Counted from the first letter of the stretch, positions 45,599 through 57,304 are shown. The stretch is DNA of 64,000 nucleotides from Pseudomonas sp. PA27(2017) (GCF_001945445.1 NZ_MSXW01000023.1:62001-126000); one strand, 5' to 3'. Translations and numbers: made by a program. Notes: generated from the sequence alone by a model not told the origin.

Positions 45599-46219
45599 AT
45601 GCTCGCCTCGCTGGTCGCCTTTATCATCACCTCTGGTGCGCGACTGCTCACCGGTGCTCGAGCCTTATGGCTCGGCAGCACCGCGCAGCCGGTTCAACGC
45701 ATCTACTACGCCAACCACAGCAGCCACGGCGACTTCGTGCTGCTCTGGGCATCGCTGCCCGCCGAGCTGCGCAAGCGAACCCGCCCGGTGGCCGGCTCCG
45801 ATTACTGGATGAAGGGCGCACTGCGCAGCTTTCTGATCCAACGCGTGTTCAACGGCGTGCTGGTCGATCGACAACGCAGCGACCCCGGCGCCAACCCGCT
45901 GCAGGCGATGCTCGATGCGCTGGGCGAAGGCGACTCACTGATCGTCTTTCCCGAAGGCACGCGCAACCTCGAAGACGGCCTGCTGCCGTTCAAGAGCGGC
46001 CTCTACCACCTGGCCAAGGCACGCCCGGATGTCGAGGTGATTCCGGTATGGATCGCCAACCTCAACCGGGTGATGCCCAAGGGCCGTGCCTTGCCACTGC
46101 CGTTGCTGTGCACCCTGAATTTCGGCGCGCCACTGGGCATGGGTGAGGAGGAGGGCAAAGACGCCTATCTCGAACGCGCCCGCAACAGCCTGCTGGCCCT
46201 GGCTCCCGAGGAGGCTTGA
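45599..46219 (+). CDS. Second PlsC-type acyltransferase in the lipid cluster
   Basis: A 206-aa glycerolipid acyltransferase. The catalytic motif is YYANHSSHGDFVLLWASLP (N-H-x4-D). The acceptor block is LIQRVFNGVLVDRQRSD, and the phosphate-binding motif is VFPEGTRNLEDGLLPFKSGL. It has a single N-terminal hydrophobic anchor and lacks the larger extensions of PlsC at 40263, to which it is only distantly similar. A dedicated acyltransferase suggests that the cluster makes its own phosphatidic-acid-like precursor. AAGGA lies upstream; the next gene begins one base past its stop. Confidence 0.85.
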   Translation: MLASLVAFIITSGARLLTGARALWLGSTAQPVQRIYYANHSSHGDFVLLWASLPAELRKRTRPVAGSDYWMKGALRSFLIQRVFNGVLVDRQRSDPGANPLQAMLDALGEGDSLIVFPEGTRNLEDGLLPFKSGLYHLAKARPDVEVIPVWIANLNRVMPKGRALPLPLLCTLNFGAPLGMGEEEGKDAYLERARNSLLALAPEEA

Positions 46220-46220
46220 G

Positions 46221-47153
46221 ATGGATCGTAATACCTTGCTGCTGTTCGCCGGTATCGGTGGCCTGCTGTTGCTCGCCAGCCTGATCGGCTGGTTGCTCAA
46301 GCTGCGTGCCGGCCCAGGGCCCCATTCGGTCATCGACAACCTCAACGCACGCATCAATGCCTGGTGGGCGATGGTGGCGGTGATCGGCTTCGCTTTCCTG
46401 TTCGGCAATATCGGCGTGGTGGTGCTGTTCTACTGCGTGTCGTTCTACGCCCTGCGCGAGTTCATGACGCTCACCCCCACCCGGCGCAGCGACTACCCGG
46501 CGCTGGTTGCCGCCTTCTACTTCGCGCTGCCGATGCAGTACCTGCTGATCGGCATCGGCTGGTACGGCCTGTTCGCCATCTTCATTCCAGTCTATGTGTT
46601 TCTGCTGCTGCCGATCCTGTCGTCTCTGGGTGGTGATACCACACGCTTCCTCGAACGCACGTCCAAGGTGCAGTGGGGCCTGATGATCGCGGTGTACTGC
46701 ATATCCACCGTACCGGCGCTGCTGACCCTGGAGATCGCCGGCTATGAAGGCCGCAACCTGCTGCTGATCGCCTGGCTGGTGATCGTCGTGCAGATCTCCG
46801 ACGTGCTGCAGTACGTGTGCGGCAAGCTGGCCGGAAAGCGCAAGATCGCCCCCAACCTGTCGCCGTCGAAAACCGTGGAAGGCTTCTTTGGCGGCGTGGC
46901 CCTGGCCACCCTGGTCGGCGCCTCGCTGTACTGGATCACCCCGTTCGCCTTCTGGCAGGCCGCCCTGTTCGCCCTGCTGGTGTGCCTGCTCGGCTTCGCC
47001 GGCGGCCTGGTGATGTCGGCGATCAAACGCGACCGCGGCGTGAAGGACTGGGGCCACATGATCGAGGGCCACGGCGGCATGCTCGACCGCCTCGACTCGG
47101 TCTGCTTTGCCGCGCCGGTGTTCTTCCATATGGTGCGTTACTGGTGGGGCTGA
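46221..47153 (+). CDS. Phosphatidate cytidylyltransferase (CdsA-like), YnbB-like
   Basis: A 310-aa polytopic membrane enzyme with about eight helices. The C-terminal signature is largely intact: SDVLQYVCGKLAGKRKIAP, NLSPSKTVEGFFGGVAL (S-P-x-K-T-x-E-G) and KRDRGVKDWGHMIEGHGGML then DRLDS. It should make a CDP-activated diacylglycerol-like lipid from CTP and phosphatidic acid, the donor for the YnbA-like transferase at the other end of the cluster. The closest pattern I recall is E. coli YnbB. A separate housekeeping cdsA must exist elsewhere. Confidence 0.88.
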   Translation: MDRNTLLLFAGIGGLLLLASLIGWLLKLRAGPGPHSVIDNLNARINAWWAMVAVIGFAFLFGNIGVVVLFYCVSFYALREFMTLTPTRRSDYPALVAAFYFALPMQYLLIGIGWYGLFAIFIPVYVFLLLPILSSLGGDTTRFLERTSKVQWGLMIAVYCISTVPALLTLEIAGYEGRNLLLIAWLVIVVQISDVLQYVCGKLAGKRKIAPNLSPSKTVEGFFGGVALATLVGASLYWITPFAFWQAALFALLVCLLGFAGGLVMSAIKRDRGVKDWGHMIEGHGGMLDRLDSVCFAAPVFFHMVRYWWG

Positions 47154-47273
47154 GGCTCGCTTCAGCCAAGCGGGTCTTTGCTACCAGAAGCGCAGGCTAA
47201 ACCTGAGTAGCGTCGGCCTCGGCGAGAAATGACCGGGGCCATCTCGGGGTCTCGATCAATACAGAACACGTAG

Positions 47274-47560
47274 CTAGCTGAACCGGTCACTTGCCTTGCG
47301 GTAGGCCTTCTCTCGATCGCGGCGGTCGACAGCGATTACCAGAACCACCACTTCCTCATCGAGCACCTGATACACCACCGGTAGCCGCTATTGCGCAACT
47401 TGATCTTGTAGCAGTCGGGTAGCGAGCTTAGGCGGCTCGCTTCGATTCGTGGGCTAAGTAGTATCTCAGCCAGTTTTTTCTTGAGCTGTTGTCGAACGGT
47501 ATCGCCCAGCTTGTTCCACTCCTTGAGTGCGCGCGCGTCGAACTCCAGGCTATAGATCAT
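47274..47560 (-). pseudogene. RelE/ParE-family toxin gene, frameshifted
   Basis: The frame begins IYSLEFDARALKEWNKLGDT then VRQQLKKKLAEILL, a clear RelE toxin start, and runs to KLRNSGYR. It then shifts and stops at 47336. Reading on in the next frame from about 47379 restores LVYQVLDEEVVVLVIAVDRR then DREKAYRKASDRFS, ending at TAG (47274-47276). This is exactly the expected C-terminal half. One base (a C between CGG and TGG on the minus strand) seems lost near 47378. The truncated product lacks the C-terminal strand and catalytic residues, so the toxin is probably inactive. It overlaps the antitoxin gene by 11 bases, as in relBE operons. Confidence 0.85.
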
Positions 47561-47789
47561 CCAGCGTTACCTTGACGCGCTGAGGGGCTGCGAGACGCTC
47601 CCGGACAGTAGCAATCAATGCTTCATCTTCTTCAGTCATCAACACCGGGCGAAATGGCAGTTGCCCACGCTCGGCAACGTACTGCAAGGCTTGACGCATA
47701 AGTTCGGAGGGAGTGACGCCGAGTTTTTCCAGCTCGCGAAAAGCACGAACTTTGAGTTCGTCGTCGATACGGATATTGATGGAAGCCAT
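47550..47789 (-). CDS. RelB/DinJ-family antitoxin
   Basis: A 79-aa antitoxin. The N-terminal ribbon-helix-helix is ASINIRIDDELKVRAFRELE then KLGVTPSELMRQALQYVAER, the DNA-binding and dimer part. The acidic C-terminus (MTEEDEALIATVRERLA) would wrap the toxin. The start is the ATG at 47789, although the frame is open to 47849. A 20-bp palindrome just upstream is the likely operator. With the toxin gene broken, it may now act only as a repressor of itself or of a related locus. Confidence 0.88.
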   Translation of the reverse strand: MASINIRIDDELKVRAFRELEKLGVTPSELMRQALQYVAERGQLPFRPVLMTEEDEALIATVRERLAAPQRVKVTLDDL

Positions 47790-47802
47790 GGCTTCAGACT
47801 CT

Positions 47803-47822
47803 GTAATGACAATTGTCATTAC
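47803..47822 (-). promoter_or_regulatory. Palindromic operator of the relBE locus
   Basis: GTAATGACAATTGTCATTAC is a perfect 20-bp palindrome ending 14 bases before the antitoxin start, the usual place for ribbon-helix-helix autorepression sites. It also contains TTGTCAT-like -35 material. Confidence 0.75.
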
Positions 47823-47884
47823 GATGCCAGTCTTGCACAGGCTTGGCAACCGAGCTAACAGGCTGTCTGCTGGCCGGTAGAAGA

Positions 47885-47909
47885 GGGGGCTACCAGAACG
47901 GTAGCCCCC
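47885..47909 (-). terminator. Terminator after gyrB
   Basis: A perfect 10-bp stem GGGGGCTACC/GGTAGCCCCC with a 5-base loop, 12 bases past the gyrB stop on the minus strand; on that strand it is followed by CTCTTCT. Confidence 0.75.
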
Positions 47910-47920
47910 TGAAGCGATGG

Positions 47921-50341
<2,421 letters not shown>

Positions 50342-51445
50342 TTACTCCCGGTGGTCGTGGGTCTGGGTGATACGCCCATGTTCCACGTGGAACATGGAAA
50401 CTGGCGTATCCGTTTGCCAGCCATCGCTCAACAATTCATGGTCTACACAGGTGATGAATACCTGGCAGTTCAAATCTTCCAACAAACGACACAAGGCGCG
50501 GCGATGCTGTTCATCCAGTTCTGACGGCAGGTCATCCACCAGATAAATGCATTGGCCGCGCTTGGCCTGATCAACCAGATGCCCCTGGGCGATTCGCAAG
50601 GCACACACCACCAACTTCTGCTGGCCACGGGAGAGGATATCTGCCGCGTTGTGCGCACCCAACCTTAACCTGAGATCGGCGCGTTGCGGTCCGGATTGGG
50701 TGTGCCCAATCTGTTGGTCACGCAATAACGACGACGTCAGCACTTCACTCAGGGGACGCTCTTTATCCCATCCCCGGTAATAGCTCAATGTGAGCCCCTG
50801 CAGATCAACCAGTTCACTGAGGGTACGCTCGAAGACGGGCTTCAATTGCTGTATGTAGGATCGCCGAAAACTGTCTATTTCGTCGCTGGCCAAGCACAAC
50901 TCGCGATCCCAGGCCGCTTGAGAAACGGCGTCAAGTGTACCACGGCGAAGCCAGGAATTACGCTGCTTGAGGGCCTTCTGCAGGCGCTGCCAGGCGGGCA
51001 GAAATCGCTGTTCCACGTGGAACACTCCCCAATCGAGGAACTGCCGGCGGATCTTTGGTGAGCCCTCAAGCAACCTGAAGCTATCCGGATTGATTAGCTG
51101 CAATGGCAACGTTTCGGCAAGCTGCGCAGCGCTACGCGCATTCTGCCCATCGATGCGAATTTGAAATTCACCCTGCCGATCCCGTGATACGCCGAGGTTG
51201 CTAAGCCGACCGTCATTTAGCTGCACCTGCCCGAACAAGGTACAAACCTGCTGCTCATACTGGATCACCGGCAGCAGGCGAGCGCTGCGAAAGGAACGCG
51301 CTAAACCGAGCAGGTGAATGCCCTCGAGCACGCTGGTCTTGCCGCTGCCGTTATCGCCATACAGGATATTGATGCGTGGCGAGGGCAACAGGGTCGACGG
51401 CTCAAGATTGCGAACGGCAGTGAAATTGATGCGGGTCAGGGACAT
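50342..51445 (-). CDS. recF: DNA replication and repair protein RecF
   Basis: A 367-aa SMC-like ATPase that helps RecFOR load RecA at gaps. Walker A is in [20 protein letters not shown]. The signature motif region is [20 protein letters not shown], and Walker B is [20 protein letters not shown]. Two parS palindromes lie inside the coding region and both are read in the same frame as FHVE (residues near 143 and 353). It lies between dnaN and gyrB on the minus strand. Confidence 0.98.
   Translation of the reverse strand: MSLTRINFTAVRNLEPSTLLPSPRINILYGDNGSGKTSVLEGIHLLGLARSFRSARLLPVIQYEQQVCTLFGQVQLNDGRLSNLGVSRDRQGEFQIRIDGQNARSAAQLAETLPLQLINPDSFRLLEGSPKIRRQFLDWGVFHVEQRFLPAWQRLQKALKQRNSWLRRGTLDAVSQAAWDRELCLASDEIDSFRRSYIQQLKPVFERTLSELVDLQGLTLSYYRGWDKERPLSEVLTSSLLRDQQIGHTQSGPQRADLRLRLGAHNAADILSRGQQKLVVCALRIAQGHLVDQAKRGQCIYLVDDLPSELDEQHRRALCRLLEDLNCQVFITCVDHELLSDGWQTDTPVSMFHVEHGRITQTHDHRE
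50379..50394. promoter_or_regulatory. parS centromere site 1
   Basis: TGTTCCACGTGGAACA, a perfect 16-bp palindrome identical to the Pseudomonas parS consensus recognised by ParB. It lies in the 3' end of recF, about 12 kb from the parAB genes, and encodes part of MFHVEHG there. Confidence 0.93.
51009..51024. promoter_or_regulatory. parS centromere site 2
   Basis: A second perfect TGTTCCACGTGGAACA, 630 bp from site 1, inside recF. On the minus strand it encodes FHVEQ. Paired, closely spaced parS sites near oriC are typical of Pseudomonas and support ParB spreading and segrosome loading. Confidence 0.93.
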
Positions 51446-51581
51446 GAACAGGCCGGAAGAGAAGGGCAGCGATCACGCCACCTGAAACGAAATCAGCCTT
51501 GGATGTTACGGATCAGAGCTGCATCCGAACACACCAAGGCTGATTATCTGACACTGGATAGCTGCCTTTCAGCAGCTTGAA

Positions 51582-52685
51582 TTACAGACGCATCGGCATG
51601 ACGACGTAAGCGGAGTCATCATTGTCGGCTTCCTGTACCAGCGCACTGCTGTTGGAGTCGGAGAGAATCAGACGCACCTGCTCGGTGGTCATCACGCCCA
51701 AGACGTCCAGCAGGTAGCTAACGTTGAAACCGATTTCCAGCGAGCTGCCGTTGTAATCGACGGCGATTTCTTCTTCCGCCTCTTCCTGCTCCGGGTTGTT
51801 GGCCTGGATTTTCAGCAGGCCAGCGGCCAGTTGCAGACGAATGCCGCGGTACTTTTCGTTGGACAGAATTGCGGTACGGCTGAAGGCTTCGCGCAGACCC
51901 TGACGGTCAGCCACCACCAGCTTGTCGCCACCACGGGGCAGCACGCGCTCGTAATCCGGGAACTTACCGTCGACCAGCTTGGAGGTGAAGGTGAACTCAC
52001 CGGTAGTCGCACGGATGTGATGTTGGCCCAGGACGATGGACACTTCGCCGTCCTGTTCAGTCAGCAGGCGAGCCAGCTCGAGAATACCCTTGCGCGGCAC
52101 GATGACCTGGTGCTTGCCGTCCTGCTGGATGGTCGCTTCCATGGAGCACATCGCCAGGCGGTGACCATCAGTGGCGACGGCACGCAGGATGCCGGTCTGC
52201 ACCTCCAGCAGCATACCGTTGAGGTAGTAGCGCACGTCTTGCTGGGCCATGGCGAAGCTGGTGCGTTCGATCAAACGACGCAGTTTGCTTTGTACCAGGT
52301 TGAAGGTCAGCGAACCTGGGCCTTCCTCGACGGTGGGGAAGTCATTGGCGGGCAGCGTGGACAAGGTGAAACGGCTACGACCGGCCTTGACCAGCAGCTT
52401 CTGCTCGTCGACGCGGATGTCGATCAGTGCATCGGCGGGCAGGCTTTTGCAGATATCCATCAGCTTACGCGCCGGCACGGTGATCTCGCCAGGCTCGGCG
52501 GCATCTTCCAGGGCCACGCGACCGACCAACTCGACTTCCAGGTCGGTACCGGTCAGCGACAGTTGCTGGCCTTCGACAACCAGCAGAACGTTGGACAGAA
52601 CCGGCAAGGTCTGGCGGCGTTCCACGACGCCGGCGACCAGTTGCAGGGGTTTCAACAGGGCTTCGCGTTGAATGGTGAAGTGCAT
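51582..52685 (-). CDS. dnaN: DNA polymerase III beta subunit (sliding clamp) DnaN
   Basis: A 367-aa ring clamp of three repeated domains; the dimer encircles DNA and tethers Pol III. The N-terminus is HFTIQREALLKPLQLVAGVV then ERRQTLPVLSNVLL, and the C-terminus YVVMPMRL is the conserved hydrophobic-pocket end. RAVATDGHRLAMCSMEA marks domain 2. It lies 35 bases from dnaA and 136 bases from recF; the latter spacer has no gene. Confidence 0.99.
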   Translation of the reverse strand: MHFTIQREALLKPLQLVAGVVERRQTLPVLSNVLLVVEGQQLSLTGTDLEVELVGRVALEDAAEPGEITVPARKLMDICKSLPADALIDIRVDEQKLLVKAGRSRFTLSTLPANDFPTVEEGPGSLTFNLVQSKLRRLIERTSFAMAQQDVRYYLNGMLLEVQTGILRAVATDGHRLAMCSMEATIQQDGKHQVIVPRKGILELARLLTEQDGEVSIVLGQHHIRATTGEFTFTSKLVDGKFPDYERVLPRGGDKLVVADRQGLREAFSRTAILSNEKYRGIRLQLAAGLLKIQANNPEQEEAEEEIAVDYNGSSLEIGFNVSYLLDVLGVMTTEQVRLILSDSNSSALVQEADNDDSAYVVMPMRL

Positions 52686-52720
52686 GGTCTAGTCCCTTGC
52701 CTCGTGCATGGAGTTGCGTA

Positions 52721-54229
52721 TCAAGTGGTCAGTGTACGCAGCAGGTTCTTGTAATCCTCGCGGATGTCCGCGTCGGATCCCCTAAGTTCAGCAATCTTAC
52801 GACAGGCGTGCAACACAGTGGTGTGATCGCGACCGCCGAACGCCACGCCGATTTCCGGCAGGCTGTGGTTGGTCAATTCCTTGGACAACGCCATGGCCAC
52901 CTGACGCGGCCTGGCGATAGAACGCGAACGACGTTTGGACAACAGATCGGTGATCTTGATCTTGTAGTACTCGGCCGTGGTGCGCTGGATATTGTCGATG
53001 CTCACCAACTTGTCCTGCAGGGCCAGGAGATCCTTCAGCGACTCGCGGATCAGTTCGATGGTGATGTCACGGCCCATGAAGTGCGAGTGGGCGATGACCC
53101 GCTTCAGCGCACCTTCCAGCTCACGCACATTGGAGCGGATACGCTGGGCGATGAAGAACGCTGCATCGTGGGGCAAGTCGACCTTGGCCTGATCGGCCTT
53201 CTTCATCAGGATCGCCACGCGCGTTTCCAGCTCGGGCGGCTCGACCGCCACGGTCAGGCCCCAGCCGAAGCGCGACTTCAGGCGCTCTTCGAGCCCTTCG
53301 ATTTCCTTCGGGTAGCGGTCGCTGGTGAGAATCACCTGCTGGCCGCCCTCGAGAAGGGCGTTGAAGGTGTGGAAGAACTCTTCCTGGGAGCGCTCCTTCT
53401 TGGCGAAGAACTGGATGTCATCGATCAGCAGCGCATCCACCGAGCGGTAGAAACGCTTGAACTCGTTGATGGCATTCAACTGCAGCGCCTTGACCATATC
53501 GGCCACGAAGCGCTCGGAGTGCAGGTACACGACCTTGGCATTCGGGTTCTTCGCCAGCAGGTGGTTACCGACCGCGTGCATCAAGTGCGTTTTACCGAGG
53601 CCGACGCCTCCATAAAGGAAGAGCGGGTTGTATCCGTGCTTGGGGTTGTCCGCCACCTGCCAGGCAGCGGCACGGGCCAGCTGGTTCGACTTGCCTTCGA
53701 CGAAGTTGTCGAAGGTGAAGGTGCGGTTCAGATAACTGGTGTGCTTGAGACCACCTTCTACCTGTACGTTACGCTCTGTCCGCGCCGGCGCCGCGACAGG
53801 CGTCGCACCGGCCATGGAATCGAAACTGGCCCGCGACGGCTCGGTCTGCACCGGCAGCTTGGGCGGTGGTGCGCTGACCTGAGGTGCAGGCGCAGCAGGT
53901 GCGGGTGCGGAAGACGACGGGTTGTTGTAGCTGGAGGCCGATGGCGAGGGCGTCAGTACCGCACGCGGCGCCGAACTGCGGCGGCTGCCGATCAGCAGCG
54001 AAATCGCCGGCACCAGACCGGTCGCCCGCTCACCGAGCAACTCGAGCATGCGGCCCATGTACTTTTCGTTGACCCAGTCGAGAACGAAACGATTGGGTGC
54101 GTAGACACGCAGCTCGTCGCCTTCGGCTTCTACCTGTAGTGGACGGATCCAGGTGTTGAATTGCTGGGCAGGCAGTTCATCGCGCAGGAGTTCCACGCAC
54201 TGCTGCCAAAGTTCCACGGACACGGACAT
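52721..54229 (-). CDS. dnaA: Chromosomal replication initiator DnaA
   Basis: A 502-aa initiator. Domain I is [20 protein letters not shown]. The domain II linker, about residues 83-155, is Ser/Pro/Ala-rich ([19 protein letters not shown]). AAA+ domain III has [19 protein letters not shown] (Walker A), [13 protein letters not shown] (Walker B) and [20 protein letters not shown]. Domain IV carries the DnaA-box signature [19 protein letters not shown]. It starts at 54229 just left of oriC; a DnaA box overlaps the expected -35 of its promoter. Confidence 0.99.
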   Translation of the reverse strand: MSVSVELWQQCVELLRDELPAQQFNTWIRPLQVEAEGDELRVYAPNRFVLDWVNEKYMGRMLELLGERATGLVPAISLLIGSRRSSAPRAVLTPSPSASSYNNPSSSAPAPAAPAPQVSAPPPKLPVQTEPSRASFDSMAGATPVAAPARTERNVQVEGGLKHTSYLNRTFTFDNFVEGKSNQLARAAAWQVADNPKHGYNPLFLYGGVGLGKTHLMHAVGNHLLAKNPNAKVVYLHSERFVADMVKALQLNAINEFKRFYRSVDALLIDDIQFFAKKERSQEEFFHTFNALLEGGQQVILTSDRYPKEIEGLEERLKSRFGWGLTVAVEPPELETRVAILMKKADQAKVDLPHDAAFFIAQRIRSNVRELEGALKRVIAHSHFMGRDITIELIRESLKDLLALQDKLVSIDNIQRTTAEYYKIKITDLLSKRRSRSIARPRQVAMALSKELTNHSLPEIGVAFGGRDHTTVLHACRKIAELRGSDADIREDYKNLLRTLTT

Positions 54230-54266
54230 CCCCTGATTGAAAGCGCTGAGGCAAAAACAGCGCCTA

Positions 54267-54296
54267 TTGTAGCTTCATGAGATCGAGTTATCCACA
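54267..54296 (-). promoter_or_regulatory. dnaA promoter with overlapping DnaA box
   Basis: On the minus strand TACAAT (54272-54267) is a good -10. The 17-base spacing puts the -35 hexamer inside the DnaA box TTATCCACA (54288-54296), so DnaA bound there should repress its own gene. Inference from spacing. Confidence 0.5.
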
Positions 54297-54656
54297 TAGG
54301 AAGACCAATCAGTACATGTTAAATCAAGGTGTTAGGCAATTTGCCACATGTCGGAAATGCCGTGACTGTACTCTGTGGATAACACCCTTTGAGCGGCGTT
54401 GAAAAGTCTGGGCAAAACAACATGGATATCTGCCCTGTGGGTAAAAAGCCGTTCCATCCCCAGGCGATACCCAGCACGCAAACATGCGCAGCACCGGTTT
54501 CTGACAGACTTTTGAATCCCGCCAGGGCACTGGATATCTGGCCTAGATAATCTTATCCACAGATAAGGCCAGGCTAATTTATAAAAAACAAAACAAGCCT
54601 TTCTAAAAAGATTCTTTCCTTTATATTTCTCTATCTGCAAAACAACTGGTTGGAAA

Positions 54657-54685
54657 TTGACCTGGCCTGCGGCTTTCTCTAGAAT
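54657..54685 (+). promoter_or_regulatory. rpmH promoter
   Basis: TTGACC (54657-54662) and TAGAAT (54680-54685) with exact 17-base spacing, a strong sigma-70 promoter upstream of rpmH-rnpA. Confidence 0.75.
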
Positions 54686-54745
54686 CGCCGGTCTCTTAAA
54701 ACGGGGACCATTCCGGTCCGTTGTCGACAACCAGGTAACCGCATC

Positions 54746-54880
54746 ATGAAACGCACTTTTCAACCCAGCACCATCAAACGCGCTCGTACCCACGGCTTCC
54801 GTGCTCGCATGGCTACCAAGAACGGCCGTGCCGTCCTGTCGCGTCGTCGCGCCAAGGGCCGCGCTCGCCTCGCAGTCTGA
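54746..54880 (+). CDS. rpmH: 50S ribosomal protein L34
   Basis: A 44-aa basic ribosomal protein: [20 protein letters not shown] then [20 protein letters not shown] and LAV. Length and sequence are canonical. It is the first gene right of oriC and is followed 12 bases later by rnpA. Confidence 0.99.
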   Translation: MKRTFQPSTIKRARTHGFRARMATKNGRAVLSRRRAKGRARLAV

Positions 54881-54892
54881 TTTTCCAGTCTT

Positions 54893-55297
54893 GTGGTGAG
54901 TCGAGGCTTCGGCCGGGAGAAGCGCCTGCTCACTCCCCGGCAATTCAAGGCAGTCTTCGACTCTCCAAGCGGCAAAGCGCCGGGCAAGAGTGTCCTGCTG
55001 CTTGCGCGCAACAATGAGCTTGATCATTCACGCCTAGGTCTGGTGATCGGCAAGAAGAGCGTCAAGCTCTCCGTTGAGCGCAACCGCCTGAAACGCCAAA
55101 TCCGCGAATCGTTCCGCCTCAATCAGGACAACCTGGTGGGCTGGGACATCGTGGTGGTCGCGCGTAAGGGCCTGGGTGATCTACAGAACGCCGAGCTGGC
55201 TCAACAGTTCGGCAAGCTGTGGAAGCGCCTGGCTCGCAGCAAACCTACCCAACAGGCCAATGCCCAGACCGGGGTGAACGACAATCCCCATGCGTAA
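54893..55297 (+). CDS. rnpA: Ribonuclease P protein component
   Basis: The protein subunit of RNase P (134 aa) that aids tRNA 5' maturation. A GTG start at 54893 gives [20 protein letters not shown]. The RNR signature is [18 protein letters not shown], and [11 protein letters not shown] follows. The C-terminal ~20 residues are a variable tail ([14 protein letters not shown]). It overlaps yidD by 8 bases. Confidence 0.98.
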   Translation: MVSRGFGREKRLLTPRQFKAVFDSPSGKAPGKSVLLLARNNELDHSRLGLVIGKKSVKLSVERNRLKRQIRESFRLNQDNLVGWDIVVVARKGLGDLQNAELAQQFGKLWKRLARSKPTQQANAQTGVNDNPHA

Positions 55298-55535
55298 ACT
55301 GGTTCAAGCTCCAATCCGGTTTTACCAGTACGCCATCAGTCCGATGATGGCCAGTCATTGTCGTTTCTACCCCTCTTGTTCCTGCTACGCGCTTGAAGCC
55401 ATCGAAACCCATGGCGTCCTGCGTGGTGGCTGGCTGACCGTTCGTCGTTTGGGACGCTGCCACCCCTGGCATCCCGGAGGCTACGATCCGGTGCCCCTCG
55501 CGAAACACTCCCGTTCCTCTTCGATGGCCGAATAA
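55290..55535 (+). CDS. yidD: Membrane protein insertion efficiency factor YidD
   Basis: An 81-aa amphipathic membrane-associated protein that helps YidC insertion. The family block is [20 protein letters not shown] then [20 protein letters not shown], with three conserved cysteines, and the C-terminal region is [17 protein letters not shown]. The order rpmH-rnpA-yidD-yidC is conserved. Confidence 0.97.
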   Translation: MRKLVQAPIRFYQYAISPMMASHCRFYPSCSCYALEAIETHGVLRGGWLTVRRLGRCHPWHPGGYDPVPLAKHSRSSSMAE

Positions 55536-55537
55536 TC

Positions 55538-57277
55538 ATGGATATCAAACGTTCGATCCTGATCGTCGCCCTGGCAGTCGTGTCCTACATGATGGTTCTT
55601 CAATGGAACCAGGACTACGGCCAGGCCGCTCTGCCGAATCAGGCCGCTTCGACCAGCAAACCCGCACCGAGTCTGCCGGAAACCGCTTCGGTGGCCAGCA
55701 ATGACGATGTGCCGACTGCCAACGCCGGTGGCACCGAGCCAAGCCCGGTGGAAACCGTTGCGGTCAGCGACGAGCTGATTCAGGTCAAGACCGACGTACT
55801 GAATCTGGCCATCGATCCCCGTGGTGGTGACGTGGTTAGCCTGAGCCTGCCGCACTACCCGCGTCGCCAGGACCGCCCGGACGTTCCGTTCCAACTGTTC
55901 GACAACGGCAACGAGCACCTGTACCTGGCCCAGAGCGGCCTGACCGGTGCCAACGGCCCGGATGCCCGTGCCGGTGGCCGCCCGCTGTACAACACCGAGC
56001 AGCGCGTGTACCAACTGGCTGACGGTCAGAACCAGCTGGTTGTCGACCTGACTTTCAGCGAAGCCGGCGTCAACTACATCAAGCGCTTCACTTTCAACCG
56101 TGGCCTGGATACCAGCTGCTCGTCCAAGGAAGTGGAGCAGAAGAAAACCGGTTGCATCACCGGCAATGGTTACCAGATCGAGGTTACCTACCTGATCGAC
56201 AACCAGAGCGCCAACGCCTGGACCGGTAACCTGTTCGCCCAGCTCAAGCGCGACAACAGCGGTGATCCGTCCTCCAGCACCGCCACTGGCACCGCCACCT
56301 ACCTGGGCGCAGCCCTGTGGACCCCGGAGAAGCCGTACACGAAGGTGTCGATGAAAGACATCGACAAGCAGAGCCTCAAGGAAACCGTGCAAGGCGGCTG
56401 GGTCGCCTGGCTGCAGCACTACTTCGTGACCGCCTGGATTCCGGCCAAGGACGACACCAACCTGGTACAGACCCGCAAGGACAGCCAGGGCAACTACATC
56501 ATCGGCTACACCGGCCCTGCGCTGAACGTGCCGGCCGGTGCCGAAGGCCAGACCAGCACCACGCTGTACGCCGGTCCGAAGATCCAGAAGGATCTGGCCG
56601 CTCTGTCGCCAGGCCTGGACAAGACCGTCGACTACGGCATCCTGTGGTTCCTCGCCGAACCGATCTTCTGGTTGCTGGAACATATCCACAACCTGCTGGG
56701 TAACTGGGGCTTCTCGATCATCGTGCTGACGCTGATCATCAAGCTCGCGTTCTTCCCGCTGTCGGCTGCCAGCTACCGCTCCATGGCGCGCATGCGTGCC
56801 GTCTCGCCGCGCCTGCAGGCGCTGAAGGAACAATTCGGCGACGATCGTCAGAAGATGTCCCAGGCGATGATGGAGCTGTACAAGAAAGAGAAGATCAACC
56901 CGCTGGGCGGCTGCCTGCCGATCCTCGTGCAGATGCCAGTCTTCCTGGCCCTGTACTGGGTGCTGCTGGAGTCCGTCGAGATGCGTCAGGCGCCGTGGAT
57001 CCTGTGGATCACCGACCTGTCGATCAAGGATCCGTTCTTCATCCTGCCGATCATCATGGGCGCCACCATGTTCATCCAGCAGCAGCTGAACCCGACGCCA
57101 CCGGATCCCATGCAGGCTCGCGTGATGAAGATGATGCCGATCATCTTCACCTTCTTCTTCCTGTGGTTCCCGGCTGGTCTGGTGCTGTACTGGGTCGTCA
57201 ACAACGTCCTGTCCATCGCTCAGCAGTGGTACATTACTCGCAAGATCGAAGCCGCGAACAAGCCTTCCGAGGCCTAA
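55538..57277 (+). CDS. yidC: Membrane protein insertase YidC
   Basis: A 579-aa insertase. The first helix is SILIVALAVVSYMMVLQWNQ. The large periplasmic beta domain (to ~350) follows. The conserved five-helix core begins LEHIHNLLGNWGFSIIVLTL, then KLAFFPLSAASYRSMARMRA with the groove Arg, a cytoplasmic coiled hairpin (LKEQFGDDRQKMSQAMMELY), and GGCLPILVQMPVFLALYWVL. It inserts membrane proteins alone or with SecYEG. It starts two bases after yidD. Confidence 0.99.
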   Translation: MDIKRSILIVALAVVSYMMVLQWNQDYGQAALPNQAASTSKPAPSLPETASVASNDDVPTANAGGTEPSPVETVAVSDELIQVKTDVLNLAIDPRGGDVVSLSLPHYPRRQDRPDVPFQLFDNGNEHLYLAQSGLTGANGPDARAGGRPLYNTEQRVYQLADGQNQLVVDLTFSEAGVNYIKRFTFNRGLDTSCSSKEVEQKKTGCITGNGYQIEVTYLIDNQSANAWTGNLFAQLKRDNSGDPSSSTATGTATYLGAALWTPEKPYTKVSMKDIDKQSLKETVQGGWVAWLQHYFVTAWIPAKDDTNLVQTRKDSQGNYIIGYTGPALNVPAGAEGQTSTTLYAGPKIQKDLAALSPGLDKTVDYGILWFLAEPIFWLLEHIHNLLGNWGFSIIVLTLIIKLAFFPLSAASYRSMARMRAVSPRLQALKEQFGDDRQKMSQAMMELYKKEKINPLGGCLPILVQMPVFLALYWVLLESVEMRQAPWILWITDLSIKDPFFILPIIMGATMFIQQQLNPTPPDPMQARVMKMMPIIFTFFFLWFPAGLVLYWVVNNVLSIAQQWYITRKIEAANKPSEA

Positions 57278-57304
57278 GCGTTCGCGCTTCACCCGCTACA
57301 TGAC

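Larger units (their letters stand above)
54230..54745. other. oriC: Replication origin oriC (dnaA-rpmH intergenic region)
   Basis: A 516-base gene-free region. Perfect DnaA boxes are TTATCCACA at 54288-54296 and 54553-54561 and TGTGGATAA at 54374-54382; TGTGGGTAA at 54436-54444 has one mismatch. An AT-rich unwinding candidate runs from about 54575 to 54650. The dnaA-rpmH spacer is the established origin position in Pseudomonas. The segment 54551-54645 has a homologous twin at 59182-59278. Confidence 0.92.

Noticed and set aside
55481..57292. A 603-codon open frame opposite yidC, and a similar one opposite mnmG (59417-61285)
   Set aside because: Both are mirror images of conserved genes and show no domain.
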